NCBI GenBank assembly: GCA_004525155.1 | Contig: SPDA01000196.1 | Span: 1 to 5,300 of the forward strand | Length of the DNA: 5,300 nt | Reading direction: 5' to 3' | Source: Spirochaetales bacterium | GTDB lineage: Bacteria > Spirochaetota > Spirochaetia > SPDA01 | In this document: in pieces, positions 1 through 5,300 of the stretch | Numbering within the stretch: position 1 is the first letter of the stretch | Layout: the number at the start of each line of letters is the position of its first letter | Program-made: the position numbers and the translations under genes | The notes under the pieces: model-generated | What the model was told of the DNA's origin: nothing | The model's database searches: none | The model's input: the letters and a program-made list of their open reading frames with translations, nothing else

Positions 1-245
1 CCTAGGTTCCATGTGCAGACCCCGCAGCCGATATCAACGCCGATGAGGTTGGGGATGACCGTATCATTAAGCCGCGCGGTATAACCTATGACGCAGCCCG
101 CGCCCGCATGACAATCCGGCATAATGCGGACATGCGAGTTTCCGGACGCAGGATGATCGAGGAGCGTCCGAATTTGCCTAAGCGCCTCCTCTTCAACGGT
201 GTCCGAAAATATGACAGCTTCCTCATACGCTCCTTTCAGTTTCAT
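1..245 (-). CDS. rtcB: RtcB-family RNA ligase, N-terminal 81 codons (3' end beyond window)
   Basis: RtcB enzymes join RNA ends carrying a 3'-phosphate or 2',3'-cyclic phosphate to 5'-OH ends, using GTP and Mn2+, in the cytoplasm, for tRNA/rRNA or damage-induced RNA repair. The frame opens with ATG at 245-243 (MKLKGAYEEAV...) and stays open to base 1. Visible signatures are IMPDCHAGAG at residues 41-50, followed by a Val-Ile-Gly stretch, and then PNLIGVDIGCGV at 65-76. In known RtcB structures the Asp and Cys of the DIxCG motif (here D71 and C74, about bases 33-35 and 24-26) are active-site residues, the Cys being a metal ligand. The guanylylated His and the other metal-binding His residues lie past the window edge, so completeness cannot be judged. 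The start is fixed by the 4-base ATGA overlap with the addA stop and an SD-like AAAGG about 7 bases upstream. The short N-terminus before MPD suggests one of the compact RtcB subfamilies (inference). The family call is secure; the RNA substrate is unknown. Confidence 0.93.
   Translation of the reverse strand, partial: MKLKGAYEEAVIFSDTVEEEALRQIRTLLDHPASGNSHVRIMPDCHAGAGCVIGYTARLNDTVIPNLIGVDIGCGVCTWNL
242..245 (-). other. ATGA stop/start overlap of addA and rtcB
   Basis: The ATG of rtcB (245-243) and the TGA of addA (244-242) share two bases, giving the classic 4-base ATGA overlap. This type of junction normally marks co-transcription and stop-restart translation, so the two genes are very probably on one mRNA. 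Confidence 0.9.
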
Positions 246-3200
246 GTTCCGGCCTTTCCGGAAAACCACGCGGCCGGATCTTTCAACCCGATGGGCACAA
301 GCTCGCCGCTGCGCAGATAACAGAGGAAGGCTTTTGCGGGCTTCGCGCACAGGTCCCCGGCGGCCGCCGCGTAGACGGACAATTGCATATCGTAGGCGCC
401 CCGGTGAATGATTTTATCCGTCTTGTAATCGATGACACAGACCTCTTCAGCTGTTTCAACAAGAAGGTCCATTCTCCCGTTTATGAATACCGGCCGCGCG
501 CCTCCTCTATGGCAATAGAGAAAAGGCACTTCCGTTTCCGCAGAAACCGACCGGTCCAGGAGGTCTTTTAACGTTGAACCGGCGGCTCGCCTGCAGAGCG
601 TCTCCGCTTCGGCAAGAAGCTTTTCCCCCCGGGCTTTTGAAAAAGGCGCGAGCAGGTTTTCCGGTACACCTGCGGGCTCGTAACTGTTATGCAGGAGCTT
701 TTCCATGATGAAATGGCAGAGATTGCCGAAGGCTTCCGCTTCCGAAGCGTCGCCGGAAGACGGTTCCCCGGCGTTTTCATCCAGGTAGCTCAAGTTCAGG
801 GAGGTGGCTGTTGCGTCCGGGCCGGGAACAACCCAGGAAAATACGGGTTTTTTTTCATAGAGGGGCAGAAGCCTTTCTATGTCAGGCGCAGCGTAGGACG
901 TGCGGACCCGGGCGAGGGATCCGGAGGGAATGTCCCCTATCTCGGAAAGGGTATATCCTGAATCCTGCCGGTCCCGGGCGAAACCCGGTTCAAGGATTAA
1001 GCCGAGAGCCCCGGCGATCATGTTAATGTGGCAGGATTCATCATTGCGGTTTTTCGAATTATGGCATCCGCTTATAAAAAGATGAAACTGGGTCCTGGTC
1101 AGGGCAACGTACAACAGCCTTTTAATCTCCGCTGTTTCCTTTTCTTCCGCCTCCCGTTCGCAGAGCAGGTAAAAATAATTTTCGCGTTTATCCGGCTGGA
1201 TAGTCAGTCCGAGATCCCGGGAAATGTAAAAAGGAGCTTTTGCCCTGTTCTCATTTCTCCCCATGTTCCCCGTATTTGCAAGGATGACGACCGGAAACTG
1301 AAGACCCTTTGCCCTGTGTATGCTCATAATCCGAACACCCTGGCTGGCCTCCTTCAAGGGTTCCAGGTCCTCGAGCCTCTCGTATTTGCCCAGATTTTCC
1401 TGCAGAAAATCGAGAAATCCTGCGGTGCAGAGTCCGTTATCGTCCGCTTTTTCTGCGAGCAGGGAGAGATAGTCGTAATAGTCGAGGTAGGGGTGGCTCG
1501 ATTCATTTTTGAGAAGATGGTACCGGTAACCCCGGGTATACCAGAGATGAAAAACAAGCTCCTTCAGTGTAATCTTATCCGCCAGGGCGGAGGCGGATTC
1601 GAACAATTCCATTCCTTTTTCGAATTTCAGCCTATCTTCCGGGGTTAGGCCCCAGTCCTCCGCCCGCCCGGCAAAGGCAGTCTCTTCACGGGCAGCAAGG
1701 ATTTTGACGATACCTGCGTCGGAAACTCCCGCGAAGGGAGAACGGAGAAACGCGGCGTAGGATGCCCGGTCGCCGGGATAAACCGCAATCCGGAGGATGT
1801 TGTACATGTCATTGAAAGGTGCCTCGAGAAAAAGGGTGCGCGCCTGCTGCGTGGTATAGGGAATGCCGAATTTACGGAACATGCGTTCATAGATTACCTG
1901 GCTGCTTGTGGAACGCATGAGCAGCGCGAAGTCCGGGTATTCCGCGGGACGGATTGTCTCATTGTCCCGGACCGGCAGGGTTTTGTTTGTTACCTCATCA
2001 TGAATAAGTTTGGCGACTGTATAGGCCTCGGTCTCGTCAGAGGTTAGGACATCGGCGCTTTTTTCCTTGTTGTAGGGCTTGAAGAGCAGCCGTATTTCCG
2101 GCTTACCGGCAAGCCTTGCATGTGAGGGTTCGAGGGGAATAAATGAAGCCTCGTAGGGGGCGCTGCTCTCCCCTAGAATATTCCGGAAAAGACGGTTCAC
2201 GAAATCGATTATACCGGGCTCGCTCCGGTAATTGACTGAAAGCGGCAGGGACAAACCTCCGGCCGCGCCGATTTCCCTGCCCAGGCTTTTAAAAACACTG
2301 ACATCCGCCCCGCGGAATTGATAAATCGACTGCTTTTCATCGCCGACGAAAAAGAGCTTTCCCTCCGACAGGTCTTCCGGTCCCGGATCTTCTTTGAAAA
2401 GTTCCGGTTTTTCCGCCAGAAGAAAGAGGAGACGTTTCTGTAAATCGTTGTTGTCCTGAAACTCGTCTATGAGAATGTATTGAAATGTCTTTTTATAATG
2501 GCTTCTCAGTTCCCGGTTTTTTTTCAGCACCATTACGGCCATTTCCTGCAGATCCTGAAAAGTTACCAGGCCCTGCCGGCGTTTTTCCTTAAGGCAGGCT
2601 TCCTGGAATTCGGCGAGGAGGAGGAAAAAACCTTTAAGGCTGTCTCCGGAGGCCAGTGTTTTTCGTAAGGATTCGAGTTCTTTAAGGCAGGCATTGTAGC
2701 TGTCGATTACACCTTTAAATTCGTCAAGGGCCGCGTTCGTTCTGCCGCCGGGTTTTTTAAGTTTCAGATAATTGTATCCTTCTTCAAGGATTAGGGCATC
2801 AATCGACGGGAGGAAGGCCGTTATGAGGTCCCGGCTGTCCCGGATTGCCTTGGAAGCTTCAGCCGGCATAGCGAGAATTTTTGCGCAGAGCTCCAGAAAC
2901 TGCCCGGTCACTTCTTCGTTCTTTTTTATAAGCACTTCCCTTTGTCTGCGGTACATGGCAGGAAAGTCCCTGACTTCCGCAAGATGGATGTAGTGCATGG
3001 AAAGGGGCAGGAGAAACTGGGTAAGTACCGACTCGAAGGTCCGGCCCTTAATAAGCTCCGTAAACACCGGTTCCTTATGCCGTTTAAGGATGAACTCCAG
3101 GCAGAACTCACGCAGCAGGTCTTCGGCATTTTCAGGCGCGAGTGCAAAACCTTTAGGAAGTCCGAACATTTCCGGACAATTTTTCGCAACCGTAAGGCAG

Positions 3201-3511
3201 AAACTGTCCAGGGTCGAAATCTGGGACTTGTCGAACTGACGTATCTGGTCACGGATAAAATCGTCCTCATTCTCCCGGAGGTCCAGGGAAAGCCTCAGGT
3301 AAATCCGCTCATACATTTCGGCGGCTGCCTTTCTGGTAAAGGTAAGGGTCAGAATGCTGTCCAGGGGGGTCCGCTTTTCTTTTACCAGCCAGAAAAATCT
3401 TTCCGCGAGCACCGTTGTTTTTCCGGATCCGGCGCCTGCGGTAATGACTGTATTGCTCTCGCTGCGCACAGCCTTAAGCTGGTTATCCGTAAGGGCCATG
3501 GTTTTTTTCAC
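242..3511 (-). CDS. addA: AddA-type ATP-dependent helicase/nuclease subunit (UvrD/RecB superfamily)
   Basis: This is the motor and nuclease subunit of an AddAB (RexAB) complex that unwinds and resects DNA double-strand ends 3'-5' ahead of RecA loading. From the GTG at 3511 it has 1089 residues, somewhat shorter than B. subtilis AddA (about 1230). SF1A helicase motifs occur in order: Q-motif LTDNQ (7-11), Walker A AGAGSGKT (25-32), Ia TFTRKAA (57-63), STLDSFC (99-105), Walker B DEFQD (349-353), III GDEKQSIYQFRG (390-401), IV NYRS (427-430), V SIHRAKGLQF (730-739) and VI RLLYVALTR (798-806). After an acidic, Ser/Gly-rich linker comes a RecB-type nuclease: GxxxH with H933, E994 in EVPF, D1015 in GRMD, D1028 and K1030 in IDYKTD, and QxxxY with Q1043/Y1047. 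The D-to-D spacing of 13 matches E. coli RecB. All catalytic residues seem present. The start is uncertain: GTG 3511 has the best SD spacing, ATG 3499 (MALTDNQ) is the alternative, and GTG 3547 would overlap addB by 28 bases without a good SD. It follows the addB-like gene directly and overlaps rtcB by 4 bases. Confidence 0.95.
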   Translation of the reverse strand: MKKTMALTDNQLKAVRSESNTVITAGAGSGKTTVLAERFFWLVKEKRTPLDSILTLTFTRKAAAEMYERIYLRLSLDLRENEDDFIRDQIRQFDKSQISTLDSFCLTVAKNCPEMFGLPKGFALAPENAEDLLREFCLEFILKRHKEPVFTELIKGRTFESVLTQFLLPLSMHYIHLAEVRDFPAMYRRQREVLIKKNEEVTGQFLELCAKILAMPAEASKAIRDSRDLITAFLPSIDALILEEGYNYLKLKKPGGRTNAALDEFKGVIDSYNACLKELESLRKTLASGDSLKGFFLLLAEFQEACLKEKRRQGLVTFQDLQEMAVMVLKKNRELRSHYKKTFQYILIDEFQDNNDLQKRLLFLLAEKPELFKEDPGPEDLSEGKLFFVGDEKQSIYQFRGADVSVFKSLGREIGAAGGLSLPLSVNYRSEPGIIDFVNRLFRNILGESSAPYEASFIPLEPSHARLAGKPEIRLLFKPYNKEKSADVLTSDETEAYTVAKLIHDEVTNKTLPVRDNETIRPAEYPDFALLMRSTSSQVIYERMFRKFGIPYTTQQARTLFLEAPFNDMYNILRIAVYPGDRASYAAFLRSPFAGVSDAGIVKILAAREETAFAGRAEDWGLTPEDRLKFEKGMELFESASALADKITLKELVFHLWYTRGYRYHLLKNESSHPYLDYYDYLSLLAEKADDNGLCTAGFLDFLQENLGKYERLEDLEPLKEASQGVRIMSIHRAKGLQFPVVILANTGNMGRNENRAKAPFYISRDLGLTIQPDKRENYFYLLCEREAEEKETAEIKRLLYVALTRTQFHLFISGCHNSKNRNDESCHINMIAGALGLILEPGFARDRQDSGYTLSEIGDIPSGSLARVRTSYAAPDIERLLPLYEKKPVFSWVVPGPDATATSLNLSYLDENAGEPSSGDASEAEAFGNLCHFIMEKLLHNSYEPAGVPENLLAPFSKARGEKLLAEAETLCRRAAGSTLKDLLDRSVSAETEVPFLYCHRGGARPVFINGRMDLLVETAEEVCVIDYKTDKIIHRGAYDMQLSVYAAAAGDLCAKPAKAFLCYLRSGELVPIGLKDPAAWFSGKAGT
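247..263 (-). promoter_or_regulatory. Hairpin with SD-like loop just upstream of the rtcB start
   Basis: On the coding strand TTCCGG (263-258), AAAGG (257-253) and CCGGAA (252-247) form a 6-bp GC-rich stem with a 5-base loop. The loop carries the only SD-like sequence for rtcB, and the stem ends one base before its ATG. The element sits in the last codons of addA (SGKAGT), so a ribosome finishing addA would melt it. This is compatible with translational coupling. CCGGAA is common in this window through codon use, so chance pairing is possible. Confidence 0.4.
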
Positions 3512-3519
3512 TAGTGAAA
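3506..3519. promoter_or_regulatory. Perfect 14-bp palindrome across the addA start
   Basis: TTTCACTAGTGAAA reads identically on both strands. It fills the spacer between the GAGGTGA Shine-Dalgarno and the ATG at 3499, and it contains the candidate GTG start codon. In the mRNA it could fold into a weak 5-bp hairpin with a CUAG loop. It could equally be a chance palindrome or a small dyad operator; function is not established by the sequence. Confidence 0.4.
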
Positions 3520-3526
3520 TCACCTC
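3520..3526 (-). promoter_or_regulatory. Strong Shine-Dalgarno for addA, overlapping the addB stop codon
   Basis: On the coding strand the sequence is GAGGTGA, whose last three bases are the TGA stop of the addB-like gene. It lies 8 bases before the GTG at 3511-3509 (ideal spacing) and 20 bases before the ATG at 3499-3497. It is the only good anti-SD match near the candidate starts and so argues for GTG 3511 as the addA start. The arrangement implies that ribosomes ending addB can reload on addA. Confidence 0.75.
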
Positions 3527-5300
3527 ACCGAGAATTTTTTCCTGCACAAGCGTTCAAGCCCGCAATATCTGCAGGCTGCTTCTGAAGGAACAGCAGGAAA
3601 ACTGCCCCTGTTAACCGCATCGATAAGCCTCTGGGTATCCTTTTCCACCCTTTCCAGAAGGGGCTTAAGCGTTTCCGGATAAAACCAGGCCTTTCTATCC
3701 GTTTGTGCGGCATATACCGGAATGGATTTACCATCGGAAAAGCTGAAATACCCGGCGCCCTCCGCACTGTATCCGTTTTTTTCCATGAGGAAGAGGTAAA
3801 AAGGTATCTGGGATGACGCAGGCGGTCCGCCGTCCTCCGGTATCTGCAGCTGCCGCTGGCGGAAGTGCAGGGTTTTTTTGTAATCAGTGAGGTAAAAGCT
3901 GTCATTGTGCGAAAGTATCCGGTCAACCTTGCCGGAGTATTCCACGTTTTTGACGCTGTCCTTCCAGGCAAGTTTCATCTCCGTGCTGAAGATGCCGTAT
4001 CCGTCGAACTCTTCTATTTCCGCTTCAAGGCAGGCAAGGGTATCCTGCAATATTGTCTCCCGGACCTCCCGCCACAGGGGTTCGGGAAAGACAGGTTTGA
4101 ATCTTTCCCAGTCTGAGAACGTGGCACGGAAAGTCTCTTTGAGCAGGGCTTCGTAACGGTCCAGCTGTGCCGATTCCAGCATTCCGGATCGTTCTTTCAA
4201 AGTTTCATACAGATCGCGCATGACAAGATGATAGAGTGTTCCGGTAATGGCAGGGTCTGAAAATTCGTCCGGCACCGCCTCTTCCTCCAATCCGCATACC
4301 CTCGACAGCAGCCAGGAAAAAGGGCAGCTGTTGAAGCGTTCCAGGCTGCTGGGCGATACATGTACATAACCCTCCCCGTCAACAAGAGCATTTCGTGCCA
4401 GTAGAGCGATGTCCGCGTTTTCGGACCCTTCGACGGAAAGATCGGGTCCTGTCTTTTTCCATCCGGTGTCGTGATAAAACCCGAGTCCTTTCTTCAGCAC
4501 CGGAAACAGTTTCGGCGGAAGATCTGAAATTCTTTCCGCCCAGTATTCCCTTTCCCGGCGAAGGGGCCATTCCGGATCGGACTGCCTTGAAAGAGAATCG
4601 AGAAAATAACCCGGAGGCAGCTTGACTCCTGACTGTGTCTCCCTTCCGTAGGAGCAGTACACCTGTTCGCCGGAACTTCCGTAAACATCAAGAAACGGAA
4701 ATGTCATGTCCCTGTCTTCGAGGCCCGCGGCGGTTTTCTGATCGCTTCGAAGATAGGTAAACCTTTCCATCCGCACATTCGTGTCTCCGGCCGACAGACC
4801 GAAGATAAAATGGGATGCAGGATAAATTCCGGCAGATACGCGGTAGGGATAGACCTGGATGCCGCTGCCGCGGGACTGGCGGACATATTCCTGCCGGTCG
4901 AGGCATAGGAGGAATATGGCGTAAGGATTGGACAATTCGATTCCCGGAAGAGCTTCAGCTGTCTCACCAAGGCTGTCGCAGAGCCGTATGCACCGTTCAA
5001 ATACCTGCCTGTGTTCCGGATCCCATTCTTCCTGGTTGAAAAATTCCATTGTAAACTGAACAAGACGGGTTTTTAACTGTGAAAACGAAGCCGCTTTCAG
5101 CAGGGAACCGATCATGGATGTCAATTTTCTGTAATAATCGAGAAGCTCGGTATTGTTTGTCCGTTTCAGGTTGTATTCCCAGACGTTTTTGAAAGAACCT
5201 TCCGACCTGTAATTCCGCAGACAGAAAAAATCATGGCCGAACCGGATGAGGCTTATGTTCTTTTCCCTGAAAAGCCAGGGAAAATTTTTGGTCAGCAGCA
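3520..5300 (-). CDS. addB: AddB/RexB-like PD-(D/E)XK nuclease subunit with Fe-S cysteines (5' end beyond window)
   Basis: This is the likely partner of AddA: a subunit with an inactivated helicase fold plus a nuclease for the other strand. The frame is open from the TGA at 3522-3520 to the right edge (592 full codons). The TTG at 5124 is therefore not the true start; reading upstream gives 58 further sense codons. The first half visible here is divergent and looks like the remnant helicase domain 2 of AddB (for example HFIFGLSAGD near 4820-4790). The nuclease domain runs from SPSSLERFNSCPF (Cys at 4324-4326) through GTLYH (His at 4228-4230), a TEMKL Glu (3979-3981), GKVDR (Asp at 3922-3924), TDYKK (Asp at 3883-3885, Lys at 3877-3879) and QIPFY (Gln at 3808-3810). 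At the C-terminus is C-x2-C-x5-C (Cys at 3571-3573, 3562-3564 and 3544-3546). The C...C-x2-C-x5-C arrangement is the 4Fe-4S signature described for B. subtilis AddB, and the 13-residue D-D spacing matches RecB. The ATP-binding status of the N-terminus cannot be seen. Similar Fe-S nucleases occur singly (Cas4-like), but the length, layout and adjacent addA favour AddB. Confidence 0.88.
   Translation of the reverse strand, partial: LLTKNFPWLFREKNISLIRFGHDFFCLRNYRSEGSFKNVWEYNLKRTNNTELLDYYRKLTSMIGSLLKAASFSQLKTRLVQFTMEFFNQEEWDPEHRQVFERCIRLCDSLGETAEALPGIELSNPYAIFLLCLDRQEYVRQSRGSGIQVYPYRVSAGIYPASHFIFGLSAGDTNVRMERFTYLRSDQKTAAGLEDRDMTFPFLDVYGSSGEQVYCSYGRETQSGVKLPPGYFLDSLSRQSDPEWPLRREREYWAERISDLPPKLFPVLKKGLGFYHDTGWKKTGPDLSVEGSENADIALLARNALVDGEGYVHVSPSSLERFNSCPFSWLLSRVCGLEEEAVPDEFSDPAITGTLYHLVMRDLYETLKERSGMLESAQLDRYEALLKETFRATFSDWERFKPVFPEPLWREVRETILQDTLACLEAEIEEFDGYGIFSTEMKLAWKDSVKNVEYSGKVDRILSHNDSFYLTDYKKTLHFRQRQLQIPEDGGPPASSQIPFYLFLMEKNGYSAEGAGYFSFSDGKSIPVYAAQTDRKAWFYPETLKPLLERVEKDTQRLIDAVNRGSFPAVPSEAACRYCGLERLCRKKFSVR

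Noticed and set aside
736..752. Inverted repeat CGCTTC-C-GAAGCG in the AddA linker
   Set aside because: The arms come from repeated Ala/Glu/Ser codons in the low-complexity linker before the nuclease domain. The centre of one base does not allow a proper RNA loop and there is no poly-T, so it is not a terminator.
1028..1648. Plus-strand open frame of 206 codons inside addA
   Set aside because: It lies wholly antisense to the well-supported AddA helicase motifs. Its translation has no recognisable domain and no good ribosome binding site was seen. Long antisense frames arise readily opposite such codon usage.
2926..3270. Minus-strand 114-codon frame overlapping addA in another frame
   Set aside because: It is out of frame with addA and Arg/Ser-rich in the manner of frame-shifted translation. 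No domain is visible.
3501..3508. Run of seven T on the plus strand at the gene junction, considered as a terminator tail
   Set aside because: On the transcribed (minus-sense) strand it is a run of A just inside addA. No GC-rich stem precedes it in the correct orientation, so it is not an intrinsic terminator.
2942..3514. Plus-strand open frame of 190 codons opposite the AddA N-terminus
   Set aside because: It is antisense to the Walker A and early helicase region. Its composition looks like a complement of helicase codons, with no motif or upstream signal.
1..5300. Mobile element, CRISPR array, tRNA/rRNA or phage genes
   Set aside because: All sequence is accounted for by three contiguous minus-strand genes. 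No direct repeats of CRISPR type, transposase motifs or tRNA-like folds were noticed.

Overview
The window is one uninterrupted minus-strand operon segment from a bacterium, with three consecutive genes packed without usable intergenic space. In transcription order (high to low coordinates) they are an addB-like gene (5' end cut by the right edge), addA (complete), and the first 81 codons of an rtcB-family RNA ligase (3' end cut by the left edge). Base composition is mixed, roughly balanced between GC and AT, with frequent CCG-Pro, GGA-Gly and GAA-Glu codons. The protein style (a shortish AddA and a divergent AddB) reminds me of free-living Spirochaetota, but this is an impression and not a demonstrated assignment.

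Right part (about 3520-5300): the C-terminal half of a divergent AddB/RexB-type subunit. A helicase-like remnant is followed by a complete RecB-family PD-(D/E)XK nuclease domain framed by the four cysteines of an AddB-type 4Fe-4S cluster. The frame stays open to the window edge, so the true start lies outside.

Middle (242 to about 3511): addA, an SF1A (UvrD/PcrA-like) helicase with all recognisable helicase motifs and a C-terminal RecB-family nuclease with an apparently intact active site. Its start region carries a strong Shine-Dalgarno overlapping the addB stop codon and a perfect 14-bp palindrome over the candidate GTG start.

Left edge (1-245): an rtcB-type 3'-phosphate/5'-OH RNA ligase that begins inside the addA stop codon (ATGA overlap), preceded by a small hairpin whose loop holds an SD-like sequence.

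Functionally, AddA and AddB would form the heterodimeric AddAB (RexAB) helicase-nuclease. This complex resects double-strand breaks, degrades linear DNA and loads RecA for homologous recombination; it is the functional equivalent of RecBCD. The tight coupling of an RNA-repair ligase to this DNA-repair pair is the most noteworthy aspect of the window. There is no evidence of mobile elements, RNA genes, CRISPR or terminators, and no non-coding stretch longer than 8 bases.
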